Source: Myxococcaceae bacterium (GTDB lineage: Bacteria > Myxococcota > UBA727 > JABDBI01). From it: DNA of 64,000 nucleotides. A program made the translations under genes and the position numbers. Under the pieces are notes generated by a model that saw only the letters and a program-made list of their open reading frames with translations, was not told where the DNA came from and did no database searches. The stretch is from positions 1-64,000 of the forward strand of contig JAECQY010000001.1 in NCBI GenBank assembly GCA_016000045.1, written 5' to 3'. Each line of letters opens with the position of its first letter. Position 1 is the stretch's first letter. Below, one piece after another: positions 41,407-51,406 of the stretch.

Positions 41407-43965
41407 TTATTCACCTCCTTCGTTGAGTTCTTCGGAATCCTCATTATCATCAATTCGAGTCACTGCAATAACCCTTTCGGTACTATTGCGGTCCACGGAA
41501 ATCAGTCGAACGCCTTTCGTGTTTCGGCCAATTTCAGACACATCGCCCGCTTTCATTCGGATCAATATTCCAGCGTCGGTCGTTAGCATGACATTATCTT
41601 GCTCTGAGACCTGAATCGTCCCGCAAACACGACCGTTGCGTTCATCACACTTAATCGTAATTAGACCGATCCCACCACGGGTCTGGCATCGATATTCTGC
41701 TACATCGGTTCGCTTTCCATAGCCAAACTCTGTAACGGTTAGAATGCTGGATTTATCGCCCAAGACTTCCATGCTTACCAGCTCATCGCCCGTTCGCAGT
41801 GAGACTCCACGAACCCCGGCCGCTTGCCTGCCCATCGGGCGCACATCAGACTCTCCGAATCGAATCGCCATACCGGCTTTGGTCGATAGAATAATGTCAT
41901 TTTTGCCTTCTGTGATTTTAACACCGACTAATTCGTCGTTGTCTTCAATCCCACAAGCGATCAATCCCGAGCTTCGAGGACTTGAATAAGCCATCAAATC
42001 CGTCTTCTTAATCTTGCCCCACTTGGTGGCCGTGACCACAAATGCCTTGCCTTCTTCCGCAGGAAAGTGGCGAACCGGCAAAATAGTCCGAACTTTTTCA
42101 TTTTCGGAAAGTTGGATCAAATTCACAATCGGTCGACCTTTGGATTGAGGGCCTGCCATCGGCAATTCATGAACCTTGACCCAAAATACACGACCCAGGT
42201 TGGTAAAGGCCAGAAGGTAAGCGTGCGTCGAAGCCGAAAAAGCGTCTTCAATAAAATCTTCTTCCTTCGCTGTGACGGCTGTTTTACCTTTACCACCACG
42301 GCGCTGCGACCGATAGTTGGCCAGTGGAGCGCGCTTGATATAACCCTGGTGGGAAATGGTGACCAACATGTCTTCTTCGGGGATCAAGTCTTCATCGGTC
42401 ATCTGGCCTACGCCGCCAATGATTTGAGACCTTCGAGGTGTTGCAAATTGAGCTTGAATCTCGATCAATTCACCCTTAATCACACCCATCATGACTTTCA
42501 AATCGCCCAAAATTTCGAGCAATCGCGCAATGGTATTGAGCAATTCTTGGCCTTCCGAGACCAATTTTTCACGTTCTAAGCCGACCAAACGAGACAAGCG
42601 CATTTCCAAAATCGCTGCTGCTTGAGTTTCATCCAATTGCGCAAAGCCTTGCTTTATCCACGAATCAATTTGATCCGTCGGGGCCGAAGCAAACAAAGCA
42701 AGTTGCTCAGAACCCATGAATCTCTCTTCGCACAAACGCGTTTTTGCTTCTTCGGTATTCTTGCTCGAGCGAATGATTTCGATGACCCGATCAATCGCAT
42801 CGAGGGCGACCAAAAGCGAAGCAACAATATGAAAACGCTTCTGAGCTTCCTGAAGCTCATATCGACTTCTTCGCGTCACCACTTCGCGTCTGAACGAAAT
42901 AAACTCTTCTAAAACATCGCGCAGACCCAGGGTACGAGGTTGTCCTTGCACAATCGCCAGCTGATTGACGGGGTAAGAAGTTTGCAAAGGTGTCAGCTGA
43001 TAGAGCTGGTTCAGGATAACATCGCCCATCGCATCGCGCCGCAGATCAATCGCGATGCGCATACCATCTCGATCCGATTCGTCGCGAATGTCCGTGATCC
43101 CATCCACGCGTTTGTCTCGTACAAGCTCGGCAATACGCTCCAAGAGTCGAGCCTTGTTAACCTGGTATGGAATTTCATCGATGATGATTTGCTGGCGTTT
43201 AGCGCGTTCGTTATACTCAACCGCCGCTTTTCCACGAAGTACAACCGAGCCTCGACCCGTTTCCAGAGCCGAACGACAGCCTTCAGTACCGCAGATGAAA
43301 CCACCCGTTGGAAAATCAGGACCCGGCACCATTTGAAATAAAGCCCGATTGTCAATCTCCGGTCCCTCTTCATACTTTTCAGCAATGACCGCCAACAACG
43401 CAGTAATGATTTCTCCGAGATTGTGCGGAGGGCAACGGGTGGCCATGGCCACCGCAATTCCTTCGGATCCGTTCACCAAAAGATTCGGGATGCGAGAAGG
43501 CAGAACCACAGGCTCTTCCACGGTCCCATCAAAATTGGGAATGAAATCAACCGTATTTTTTTCGATATCGCGTAAAAGCTCTTCGGCAATTTTTGCAAGC
43601 CTGGCTTCCGTATACCGGTAAGCAGCCGCGGGATCCCCATCCACGCTACCGAAATTCCCTTGACCATCAATCAGCAGTTCGCGCATGTTCCAAGGCTGAG
43701 CCATTCGAACCAAGGCTTCGTATACAGGCATATCGCCGTGGGGGTGATACTTTTTGAGCACTTCCCCCACCACACCGGCGCATTTGGAAAACTTTCGAGA
43801 AGAAAGTAAACCTTCCGAATACATGGCGTATAGAATTCGGCGGTGAACCGGCTTCAAGCCATCGCGCACATCGGGTAACGCACGGCCAATGATGACGCTC
43901 ATGGAATAATCGCGAAAAGAGGTACGAAGTTCTTCCGCAATGCTAATGGAGTGAATGTCGGACAT
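41407..43965 (-). CDS. gyrA: DNA gyrase subunit A
   Basis: 852 aa from ATG 43965 ([14 protein letters not shown]). Catalytic Tyr in [11 protein letters not shown]; the C-terminal GyrA box QRRGGKG marks gyrase rather than topoisomerase IV. In the quinolone-resistance region, where E. coli has GDSAVYDTIVRM, this protein has [12 protein letters not shown]: Ser83 is Met, Ala84 is Pro and Asp87 is Glu (residues 79, 80 and 83 here). gyrB is not in the window. A promoter is expected in the 54 bp after brnQ or upstream. Confidence 0.95.
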   Translation of the reverse strand: MSDIHSISIAEELRTSFRDYSMSVIIGRALPDVRDGLKPVHRRILYAMYSEGLLSSRKFSKCAGVVGEVLKKYHPHGDMPVYEALVRMAQPWNMRELLIDGQGNFGSVDGDPAAAYRYTEARLAKIAEELLRDIEKNTVDFIPNFDGTVEEPVVLPSRIPNLLVNGSEGIAVAMATRCPPHNLGEIITALLAVIAEKYEEGPEIDNRALFQMVPGPDFPTGGFICGTEGCRSALETGRGSVVLRGKAAVEYNERAKRQQIIIDEIPYQVNKARLLERIAELVRDKRVDGITDIRDESDRDGMRIAIDLRRDAMGDVILNQLYQLTPLQTSYPVNQLAIVQGQPRTLGLRDVLEEFISFRREVVTRRSRYELQEAQKRFHIVASLLVALDAIDRVIEIIRSSKNTEEAKTRLCEERFMGSEQLALFASAPTDQIDSWIKQGFAQLDETQAAAILEMRLSRLVGLEREKLVSEGQELLNTIARLLEILGDLKVMMGVIKGELIEIQAQFATPRRSQIIGGVGQMTDEDLIPEEDMLVTISHQGYIKRAPLANYRSQRRGGKGKTAVTAKEEDFIEDAFSASTHAYLLAFTNLGRVFWVKVHELPMAGPQSKGRPIVNLIQLSENEKVRTILPVRHFPAEEGKAFVVTATKWGKIKKTDLMAYSSPRSSGLIACGIEDNDELVGVKITEGKNDIILSTKAGMAIRFGESDVRPMGRQAAGVRGVSLRTGDELVSMEVLGDKSSILTVTEFGYGKRTDVAEYRCQTRGGIGLITIKCDERNGRVCGTIQVSEQDNVMLTTDAGILIRMKAGDVSEIGRNTKGVRLISVDRNSTERVIAVTRIDDNEDSEELNEGGE

Positions 43966-44019
43966 AAGAGGCCTCAACTTAAGCTAAAAAGGCTGAAATG
44001 ACAATGGCTGCACCTGCTT

Positions 44020-45162
44020 CTAAAGCATCATCGCAATCAAAGTGATCAACAAAGTCGCAAACACCGGTACTTTGACGAATCGAAAGCCAAAAAGCTTATG
44101 CGCCAGATTGACGATCGCTAAAACAATCAACGCCGGGTAACAAGCAACAATCAAAGGGACAATCAACCCCATCAGTTTGGCAAAACCTAAGTTGGCCATC
44201 GAACCGCTGATCGCCGTTGTCATCAAAAGACAGAGCGGGTAGCTCAATTTTTCCCGAAAAATGGTCTTTCGAAGATAATCCGCAAACACAGTCGTCAGGG
44301 CTAAAGCAGTGACCAGGCAAGACACGGCCACTGTTGCATTGGTCAGGATGCCTCCCTGAGGCCCGAGGATATAAGGAGCTAGCGCATTTAAGAGCTCGTA
44401 TCGGTTTATATCCCCCACCGAAGGCCCGTGGAAAGCCGCTACTAAGCAAAAACCCGCGTAGACCAGGCCGAGTAAAACAGCACCCACACAACCTGCTTTC
44501 AGCCCCTCAATTGCCAAGCGTTGATAGCTGGTTTCTTTGCCAAGCCCTTGTTTCAGGTTGGTCAGAATGAGGCCAGCAAAAAAAATGGTTCCCAAGAGAT
44601 CCATGGTCCCATAGCCTTCCACAACTCCCTTGAGAAGAGCCTCGGAAGGAGCCCAATCGCTTGGATTAGGAGATCCGTGAACCCAGAATAAGCCCACAAT
44701 AATAATGCTTAAGAGCAAGAGAAGCTTGACGGGACCCAGAAATTTTCCAATCAAATCCACCACGGTGTTTTGCTTCAGCGCAAAGAGAAAAACCACACCG
44801 GAAGCTAAAAAGCTGAAATAACCCAATGAAAAATCGGGAAAATACCACTTGGTGGCAGCAAACGCCGTATTGATGCACCGAGGAATCGCCCCAAACGGGC
44901 CGATTAAAATCATGCACACGGCTGCCATCAAAATGCCAGGAATCACTCCCACGCGTCCCAAAAACTGCCGGTAGTCTCCATCGTACAGAACGGTCGATAC
45001 GAGCCCAAGCAAAGGAACAACGACAGCCGTTAGGCAAAAACCCGTCACAGCCCAACCCACTGAAGCGCCGGCTTCTCGACCCAGGGCCAATGGAAACACA
45101 ACGTTGCCCGCGCCAAACAACATGGCAAACATGGCTATCCCAGCTGATATCGATCGCGGCAT
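44020..45162 (-). CDS. brnQ: Branched-chain amino acid carrier (LIVCS family)
   Basis: 380 aa from ATG 45162 (MPRSISAGIAMFAMLFGAGN). Sodium- or proton-coupled uptake of Leu, Ile and Val across the inner membrane. About 12 helices and the family signature AMLFGAGNVVFPLALG and LIGPFGAIPRCINTAF. Such a single-gene importer is common in bacteria that rely on outside amino acids, but also in E. coli. Confidence 0.9.
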   Translation of the reverse strand: MPRSISAGIAMFAMLFGAGNVVFPLALGREAGASVGWAVTGFCLTAVVVPLLGLVSTVLYDGDYRQFLGRVGVIPGILMAAVCMILIGPFGAIPRCINTAFAATKWYFPDFSLGYFSFLASGVVFLFALKQNTVVDLIGKFLGPVKLLLLLSIIIVGLFWVHGSPNPSDWAPSEALLKGVVEGYGTMDLLGTIFFAGLILTNLKQGLGKETSYQRLAIEGLKAGCVGAVLLGLVYAGFCLVAAFHGPSVGDINRYELLNALAPYILGPQGGILTNATVAVSCLVTALALTTVFADYLRKTIFREKLSYPLCLLMTTAISGSMANLGFAKLMGLIVPLIVACYPALIVLAIVNLAHKLFGFRFVKVPVFATLLITLIAMML

Positions 45163-45216
45163 AATCTGACGCCTGTAGCAGGCCATAAGAACCTTGGCAA
45201 CGGGGACAAAGTGCCC

Positions 45217-45684
45217 TTAGAGTTCAGCCCAGAAGCGATACTGACTGCTGACTCGCTTGCCATCAAACGCAATCGAATAGGCTTGGATTTTTGAACAACC
45301 CGCCGTTTGCAATTCCTGATAATACGCTTTTTCTTCGACCTGCTTCAGACCCGCTGAAGCCTTCAAACCCATTTGACTTCGATCAAAATACCCGGATCTT
45401 TGCAGGCATCGCTGTGGTGCTTGAGAAAATTCAAAACGGACCAGGGATTGTAAATCGTCTGTCTTTTTTCGCCAAAAAGTAGTCCAAATAAAAATCTTGG
45501 CTAATGTCGTACACGCTGATGTTATTGAGATCGGAAAACAGGCTTCCTTGGAAATTCGCGTCATCACAGCCTTGTATAGGAAGGCAACGGCTTCCGGAAA
45601 AAATCCGTTGAGGTAAGCCTGTTGCAAGGGCGTGTCGTATTCATCAATCAACACCCAGACTTTTTGATTAGGGAAGAGAGGCAA
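45217..45684 (-). pseudogene. Remnant of an AAA-ATPase-like/PD-(D/E)XK nuclease gene
   Basis: The frame starts right at the pgk stop with KVWVLIDEYDTPLQQAYLNG, the Walker B region of the AAA-ATPase-like proteins (PF09820) that carry a C-terminal PD-(D/E)XK domain. It then jumps over much of the family (FLYKAVMTRISKEACFP) to an end reading VEEKAYYQELQTAGCSKIQA and IAFDGKRVSSQYRF, the usual C-terminus. The N-terminus with Walker A and large inner parts are missing (155 of about 500-550 residues). Confidence 0.7.
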
Positions 45685-46872
45685 TCAAAACTTGTTTTTC
45701 AGTCCAAGAATACCCGGTAAATCAACTCCTTGAATATACTCAAGACTTGCGCCTCCACCGGTTGAAAGATAAGATATTTTGTCGGACAACCCAACTTTGC
45801 TCAGAGCGGCTACCGAATCTCCACCGCCCACCACACTGAATGCCTCGCTTTCTGCAACCGCTTTCGCAATCGACTCGGTTCCAGCAAAGCCAGATTCCCA
45901 CTCAAACAAGCCTACCGGGCCATTCCAAAAAATAGTTTTGGCAAAATGAATGGCTCGCTCGCATTGGGTGCGCGTTTGAGGACCTATATCGATTCCAATA
46001 TCTTGCTCGCGCATGTGAGTCACAACCTCAGCCAAGGCTTCGCGTTTCAATTCGGAAACCACCACATGATCGGTGGGAAGAATAACCGATACGCCCAGGC
46101 TGGAAGCTTTTTGAAGAATTAAATGAGCCATATTAAGCTTATTTTCTTCGAAGAGGCTTCGGCCGATAGGAAGTCCTTTAGCCTTCAAGAACGTGTATGC
46201 CATCGCTCCACCAATGATCAACGTATCCACTCTGGGAAGGAGCTGGGCAATCACACCCAACTTATCGCTGACCTTAGCTCCCCCCAAAATAGCCACAAAA
46301 GGCTTTTTCGGAGCAACCGTGATTTGGTTGAGGTTTTCAATTTCTTGCCGAATCAAGAAGCCAGCGCACTTGATCGGGATAAATCGCGTTATGGCATCCA
46401 CAGACGCGTGAGCACGATGCACCGTTCCAAAGGCATCGTTGACGTAGGCATCCATATTTTGCGACAAAAGCCGAGCGAAAGCCTCGTCATTTTTCTCTTC
46501 GCTTGGGTGAAATCTGAGGTTTTCCAACATCAAGATTTCACCGGGCTTCATTTCTGCAACAAGCTTTTTAACTCCATCGCCAATGCAGTCGTGGGCAAAA
46601 ACAATGTCCTGTCCAAGCAATTCATGAAGTCGCACCGCTACAGGCTCCAGCGAGCACTCAGGCCTTGACTTACCTTTAGGCCTGCCCAAATGGCTTGCTA
46701 CGATGACTTTCGCTCCGCATTCGCGAAGGTAGTGAATGGTAGGAAGACAAGCACGGATCCGTGTATCATCGGCAATGACGCCCGGTTGCTCAAAGGGAAC
46801 GTTAAGGTCTAAGCGGCAAAATACGCGCTTTCCAAGCCAATCGATTTTGGGGTCGTCTAGGTAGGTCAGCAC
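45685..46872 (-). CDS. pgk: Phosphoglycerate kinase
   Basis: 395 aa. Glycolytic ATP formation from 1,3-bisphosphoglycerate. Motifs: RLDLNVPFEQPGVIADDTRI, ASHLGRPKGK, ENLRFHPSEEKND, AILGGAKVSDKLGV, FWNGPVGLFEWE and GGGDSVAAL. Its start overlaps the gap stop by 7 bp. Confidence 0.96.
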   Translation of the reverse strand: MLTYLDDPKIDWLGKRVFCRLDLNVPFEQPGVIADDTRIRACLPTIHYLRECGAKVIVASHLGRPKGKSRPECSLEPVAVRLHELLGQDIVFAHDCIGDGVKKLVAEMKPGEILMLENLRFHPSEEKNDEAFARLLSQNMDAYVNDAFGTVHRAHASVDAITRFIPIKCAGFLIRQEIENLNQITVAPKKPFVAILGGAKVSDKLGVIAQLLPRVDTLIIGGAMAYTFLKAKGLPIGRSLFEENKLNMAHLILQKASSLGVSVILPTDHVVVSELKREALAEVVTHMREQDIGIDIGPQTRTQCERAIHFAKTIFWNGPVGLFEWESGFAGTESIAKAVAESEAFSVVGGGDSVAALSKVGLSDKISYLSTGGGASLEYIQGVDLPGILGLKNKF

Positions 46873-47870
46873 GATTGAGCCATCAAAGACAATAAATCAA
46901 CAGCACGGTTGCCAAAGCCCCACTCGTTATCGTACCAAGCCAGAACCTTGACGAGGTTGCCACCCAGTACTTTGGTACAGCCGGCATCAACAATCGACGA
47001 TTCGTTCGTTCCGTTTAAGTCCACGGAAACCACCGGATCTTCGGTATAACCCAAGATCCCCTTCAAGATACCTTGTGAAGCTTCTCGCAGTTTGGCATTC
47101 ACTTCTTGCACAGTCGTGTCCTGATTCAAAACAGCCACCAAATCAATGCAACTGACATTGGGAGTCGGTACTCGAATCGCCATTCCATCAAATTTGCCTT
47201 CCAATTCCGGAAGCACCAACGCGACAGCCTTGGCTGCGCCTGTGGTCGTCGGAATCATGGATAGGGCTGCCGCACGCGCGCGGCGTTTGTCTTTGTGTGA
47301 CAAGTCCAGAAGTTGTTGATCGTTGGTATAGCTGTGAATCGTTGTGACAGAAGCTTTTTTGATCCCGAAATGATCGCTCAAGACTTTAGCAACCGGCGCG
47401 ATGCAATTGGTGGTACACGACGCAGTGGAGACGACTTGCATCTTGGAGTCAAACACGTTTGAATTCACTCCGTAGCAAATCGTAGCGTCCGGTGCTTCTC
47501 CGCTGGTGGGTGCGCTGATCAGCACCTTTTTAGCCCCAGCTTGGATATGCAACAGGGCCTTATCGCGACTTAAAAAGTGACCGGTTGATTCCAAAACCAC
47601 ATCCACTTCCAAGTCCTTCCAAGGCAAATCCAGTGGATCTTTCCGCGAGTATACCTGAAGGGTTTTGCCATTAACCATCAAAGCTTCTTTTTCCGCTCGG
47701 ACTGTTCCAGGGAATCGTCCGTGGACGGAATCGTACTTCAAGAGATAAGCCATCGTATCCACATCGCTGAGATCATTGATGGCTACAACTTGAAGATCGG
47801 ATCTGTTTTGAATGATCCGCAAGACCGCACGTCCAATGCGACCGAAGCCGTTAATGGCAATACGCTTCAT
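46866..47870 (-). CDS. gap: Glyceraldehyde-3-phosphate dehydrogenase, type I
   Basis: 334 aa. NAD-binding [13 protein letters not shown], catalytic Cys in [13 protein letters not shown], and [16 protein letters not shown] at the C-terminus. Asp in [20 protein letters not shown] fits NAD preference. The ATG overlaps the rpmA stop (ATGA). Together with pgk it forms a glycolytic pair in a ribosomal-protein operon. Confidence 0.96.
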   Translation of the reverse strand: MKRIAINGFGRIGRAVLRIIQNRSDLQVVAINDLSDVDTMAYLLKYDSVHGRFPGTVRAEKEALMVNGKTLQVYSRKDPLDLPWKDLEVDVVLESTGHFLSRDKALLHIQAGAKKVLISAPTSGEAPDATICYGVNSNVFDSKMQVVSTASCTTNCIAPVAKVLSDHFGIKKASVTTIHSYTNDQQLLDLSHKDKRRARAAALSMIPTTTGAAKAVALVLPELEGKFDGMAIRVPTPNVSCIDLVAVLNQDTTVQEVNAKLREASQGILKGILGYTEDPVVSVDLNGTNESSIVDAGCTKVLGGNLVKVLAWYDNEWGFGNRAVDLLSLMAQSC

Positions 47871-48124
47871 ACAACCGGATAGACGTTGGCGTGGATGCGT
47901 TCTTGGCTGGTGCGTTCAAACTTGACCACTCCGTGGGTCAACGCAAACAAGGTGTGATCTCGGCCGCAACCCACGTTCTTACCCGGTTTAATTCTCGTTC
48001 CACGTTGGCGGACGAGAATATTGCCGGCCAGAACTTGCGTTCCATCCGATCGCTTAACACCCAAATACTTCGGGTTTGAATCTCGCCCGTTTCGAGTTGA
48101 GCCTTGCCCTTTTTTATGTGCCAC
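47867..48124 (-). CDS. rpmA: 50S ribosomal protein L27
   Basis: 85 aa from GTG 48124. [20 protein letters not shown] is the typical N-terminus that reaches the peptidyl-transferase centre; no extra leader (as in Firmicutes) is present. Overlaps rplU by 11 bp. Confidence 0.96.
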   Translation of the reverse strand: MAHKKGQGSTRNGRDSNPKYLGVKRSDGTQVLAGNILVRQRGTRIKPGKNVGCGRDHTLFALTHGVVKFERTSQERIHANVYPVV

Positions 48125-48434
48125 TGTGAACCTCGTTAATCAAAACTTCAACAAAATGCTGACGGTGTCCTTGAGACTTTTGGTAGCCTTGGCGTCGTTT
48201 TTTCTTGAAGACCAGTACTTTTTTGTCTTTGCCGGTGCTCAGCACGGTTGCTTGAACCTTCGCATTCGATACGAGAGGTTTGCCAAGCTTGACCGCTTCT
48301 CCACCAATCATCAAGACTTTATCAAAGGTAACGGCGTCGCCGGCTTGATAAGTCCGAGTGAGATCGAGCTTCAAGCGCTCGCCAGCAGAGACACGATGCT
48401 GTTTGCCAGCAGCTTCAATAATGGCATAAGTCAT
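48114..48434 (-). CDS. rplU: 50S ribosomal protein L21
   Basis: 106 aa from ATG 48434 ([20 protein letters not shown]), whose ATGA overlaps the lgt stop. Family motifs [18 protein letters not shown] and the basic [18 protein letters not shown]. An upstream in-frame start would lie in lgt and lacks homology. Confidence 0.95.
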   Translation of the reverse strand: MTYAIIEAAGKQHRVSAGERLKLDLTRTYQAGDAVTFDKVLMIGGEAVKLGKPLVSNAKVQATVLSTGKDKKVLVFKKKRRQGYQKSQGHRQHFVEVLINEVHSGT

Positions 48435-49093
48435 GTTGTAATCCTTGTTTGGCGCAATTGACTGGATTTTACGAGAAATGTCAAGAGAGCTAGGCAGATC
48501 CATTGGGAAGTAGATAATCCCAAGGCCCAGAAGCCCCGATTCTCATCCGTGCGAAGAAACTCAATCCCAAACCGAAAGACACCATAATATCCTAAAAATT
48601 GTTTCCAGTCCTTGGCAATCCAGATCAAAGAGAATGCGTACAAAGATTCAATGAGTTGTACAGGAATGCCTCCGACGCCTTCGCAGCAACCCGTGACATA
48701 GCAGCCAATACGCCCAAACCCGAGACCCGTGCACAAGGCGGGGACGCATAAGTCTGCATATTCTCTTATCTCTGACCAGAGACTCGCAGCCATGAGAGCG
48801 CCCAAGATTCCGCCCAACAAAACGTAGCCTGGATCGCTCCAACGAAAAGCATGGCCTGGATCGTCGTATATCAAGTCCCAAGCGCTGACAGCAATGGTTC
48901 CATTGCTGAGCCAGTGCCCTTTGGCTTCAAACAAAACATGGGCCCATTTAGAACCCACAAGCCCAGACACAACCAGTGTCAGCCAAACGAATAGAGTTTT
49001 TGAAGAAAGCTTTTGAGCTTGCCAACACTTTCCCAAAAACACCGCAGAACCGATGGCATAAGCTCCGCTCATAAAGCAAAAATAAGTTTCCAA
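48431..49093 (-). CDS. lgt: Prolipoprotein diacylglyceryl transferase (Lgt) family
   Basis: 220 aa, about six or seven membrane helices, from TTG 49093. Lgt adds diacylglycerol to the lipobox Cys. Seen: [44 protein letters not shown] and [14 protein letters not shown]. The catalytic-loop Arg (GRIG) is kept, but the Asn found in E. coli (GRIGNFIN) is Cys, and two more Cys follow, as in a known short subgroup. It is about 70 aa shorter than E. coli Lgt. No other lgt is seen here. Confidence 0.8.
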   Translation of the reverse strand: METYFCFMSGAYAIGSAVFLGKCWQAQKLSSKTLFVWLTLVVSGLVGSKWAHVLFEAKGHWLSNGTIAVSAWDLIYDDPGHAFRWSDPGYVLLGGILGALMAASLWSEIREYADLCVPALCTGLGFGRIGCYVTGCCEGVGGIPVQLIESLYAFSLIWIAKDWKQFLGYYGVFRFGIEFLRTDENRGFWALGLSTSQWICLALLTFLVKSSQLRQTRITT

Positions 49094-49226
49094 AACTTCT
49101 GTTCAACCATTCCGTGCTCAGCCGTATTTCACGATTCCTTTTCAACCCAAAAGATCATCGACACCGGGTCTCGACCAACTCTGCTTCAGAGGACAGCAAG
49201 TCCAGAACGCGGGTCCCATGACCTCA

Positions 49227-49254
49227 TAAACCACCTCAAACCGGAACCGCTCTA
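49227..49254 (+). repeat. Dispersed 28-nt repeat, copy 2
   Basis: TAAACCA, two mismatched bases, then TCAAACCGGAACCGCTCTA (19 of 19 identical, 26 of 28 in all) matches the complement of 39946-39973. It lies in the 205-bp gap between pgl and lgt, a region without a gene. Confidence 0.7.
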
Positions 49255-49261
49255 GAACATC

Positions 49262-49298
49262 GCAAGAAAAGCTCGTAGGGGCTCATGAGACTTCTTGC
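49262..49298 (-). terminator. Hairpin after pgl
   Basis: GCAAGAA (49262-49268) and TTCTTGC (49292-49298) pair across a 23-base loop immediately after the pgl stop. No T-run follows in the pgl direction, so the assignment is weak. Confidence 0.3.
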
Positions 49299-49985
49299 CT
49301 AACTAGAACAGGAGCTAAAGACTTCGAAAGCTAGAATCGGGCAACTTCGTATCCGTTGACAAGGGTATAGCACTTGATCTTCTGACGCCTGCAGGACTTG
49401 CTCTAGAATCATTTTTTTTTCAGGACCTGAAACCAGGAAACGAATTTCTCGAGCCTGATTGATCGCATCCGGCAACAAAGTAATGCGGTACTCGCCTTGG
49501 CGAGCCACATAAATGGCCGCTACTTTGCTATTAACAGGCAGAGAAATGCCTGGAAATAACGAGGCAGTGTGACCATCTGTTCCAATGCCCAAATACACCA
49601 AATCCAATCGAAGCTCCTCGAGATTCTTAGCATAACGCAAAGCGCATTCATGAGGATCGGCTAATCCAGTCTCTATTGCGTGAATATGAGCTTTGGAAAC
49701 CGGAACGTGATCCAGCAGATCGTGCTTGGCGCTTCCGGCATTGCTTCGCGGGTGTTCGATTGGCACGTAGCGTTCATCGCTCCAATAGATATGGACCCTG
49801 GACCAATCGACCGGGATCGTTTTCAGCGCTTCCCATACAGGCTTCGGAGTTCTTCCACCAGATAGCGCCACATTGAATCGACCGCGCTCCGCGATCGCTT
49901 GTTCCGCAAGCGTGTTAAACTCTTCAGCCGCGTAGCGGGCGAATTCCGATTCGGATTCAAAGTTTATTAAATTATATTTCGCCAT
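49299..49985 (-). CDS. pgl: 6-phosphogluconolactonase
   Basis: 228 aa, DevB/SOL type. NVALSGGRTPKPVWEAL, VHIYWSDERYVP and YLGIGTDGHTASLFPG are the active-site blocks. It hydrolyses the product of glucose-6-phosphate dehydrogenase, which is encoded just upstream and overlaps by 19 bp. Last gene of the pentose-phosphate operon. Confidence 0.92.
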   Translation of the reverse strand: MAKYNLINFESESEFARYAAEEFNTLAEQAIAERGRFNVALSGGRTPKPVWEALKTIPVDWSRVHIYWSDERYVPIEHPRSNAGSAKHDLLDHVPVSKAHIHAIETGLADPHECALRYAKNLEELRLDLVYLGIGTDGHTASLFPGISLPVNSKVAAIYVARQGEYRITLLPDAINQAREIRFLVSGPEKKMILEQVLQASEDQVLYPCQRIRSCPILAFEVFSSCSS

Positions 49986-51406
49986 TTTCGACCTTCTCTT
50001 TCCATTAATTCACTTGCTTCTTGAGGACCCCAACTTTCAGAGCCATAATTTGGAAAATCTCGAGGAGGAAGCGCATTCCAAACATCCAAAATCGGTTGAA
50101 CCACTCGCCAACCGGTTTCCACCATATCGGCTCTTTGGAATAAAGTGCTATCGCCCATCATGCAATCGTATAACAAGGCCTCATATCCCGTTCCAGGCCG
50201 CGATCCGAAATAATCGCGATACTGAAATTTCATGTTTACATCTTCTAACTTCACCACCGGCCCGGGCACTTTGGCACCGAATCGCAGAGAGATCCCTTCT
50301 TCAGGTTGGATATGGACGACGAGCAGATTAGGAGACAAATTCTCAACCTGCGTTTCCTTGAACATTACCGCCGGAGGAGTTTTGAATTGAATGGCAATCT
50401 CCGTAGCGCGCTGAGGCATTCTTTTTCCCGTTCGGAGGTAGAACGGAACACCTGCCCAGCGCCAATTGTCCACCATCAAACGAAGCGCCACAAAGGTTTC
50501 CACATTGGAATCCGGCTTCACATCTTTAGAGGATCGGTACTCTCGATACTGCCCGCGAACGACGTAACGGATTACATCTTCGGGCTTTAGAGGCTGAATC
50601 GCGCGCAATAATTTGGATTTTTCATCTCGAACCGCATCCGCGTCTAAGGAAATCGGAGGTTCCATGCCAACATAGCTAAGCAACTGAAAAATGTGGTTGG
50701 GAACCATATCTCGAAGGGCCCCTGCCGTTTCATAGTAGTTGCCTCGAAGCTCAACACCCAAACTTTCCGCTACCGTAATTTGGACGTGATCAATGTAGCG
50801 CCGGTTCCAGATCGGTTCGAAAATGCCGTTTGCAAACCGAAACGCCAATAGGTTTTGGACCGTCTCTTTGCCCAAATAGTGATCAATTCGAAAGATTTGA
50901 TGTTCTTGTAAAATTCGTAAAATATCCGCATTCAGCTTCTGAGCGCTTTCCAGATCACGCCCAAAGGGTTTTTCGATAATCACTCGACGGCGAAATCCAT
51001 TCGATTCATCCACAAGGCCCAACTGCCCAAGCAGCTTAATGATTTTAAGAAAAAATTGAGGAGGAACGGCTAAGTAAAAAATATGATTCCGATTTGGGTC
51101 CAAGGCTAATTTTAAGGATTGGAATGTGCTTTCTTGGGTTAAATCACCCGAGATAAAATGCGTATTTTCCATTAACTTTTCGCCAAAGGCTTTGGAATCC
51201 GAATCCGATACAAAACTCTCCACGTTGCCTTTCATGGTATTTCGAAAAGCCTCTGGGGTTTGCTCGGTGCGTGCAACACCAAATAAAGAAAAGTGATCCG
51301 GCAATAGCGAAGCGGCTCCGAGGTTACACAGAGCAGGTAACAGCAATCTCTTGGTTAAATCTCCGCCCGCACCAAGAATCACGAGTTGACAATCTGTAGC
51401 CTTCAT
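49967..51406 (-). CDS. zwf: Glucose-6-phosphate 1-dehydrogenase
   Basis: 479 aa. NADP-binding VILGAGGDLTKRLLLPALCN (GASGDLTK in most; GAGGDLTK here), substrate and catalytic site RIDHYLGKETVQNLLAFRFAN, and EKPFGRDLESAQ. First oxidative step of the pentose-phosphate pathway, giving NADPH. Overlaps gnd by 4 bp. Confidence 0.95.
   Translation of the reverse strand: MKATDCQLVILGAGGDLTKRLLLPALCNLGAASLLPDHFSLFGVARTEQTPEAFRNTMKGNVESFVSDSDSKAFGEKLMENTHFISGDLTQESTFQSLKLALDPNRNHIFYLAVPPQFFLKIIKLLGQLGLVDESNGFRRRVIIEKPFGRDLESAQKLNADILRILQEHQIFRIDHYLGKETVQNLLAFRFANGIFEPIWNRRYIDHVQITVAESLGVELRGNYYETAGALRDMVPNHIFQLLSYVGMEPPISLDADAVRDEKSKLLRAIQPLKPEDVIRYVVRGQYREYRSSKDVKPDSNVETFVALRLMVDNWRWAGVPFYLRTGKRMPQRATEIAIQFKTPPAVMFKETQVENLSPNLLVVHIQPEEGISLRFGAKVPGPVVKLEDVNMKFQYRDYFGSRPGTGYEALLYDCMMGDSTLFQRADMVETGWRVVQPILDVWNALPPRDFPNYGSESWGPQEASELMEREGRKWRNII

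Noticed and set aside
41407-43965. Topoisomerase IV subunit A (parC)
   Set aside because: The QRRGGKG GyrA box is present, so gyrase is preferred.
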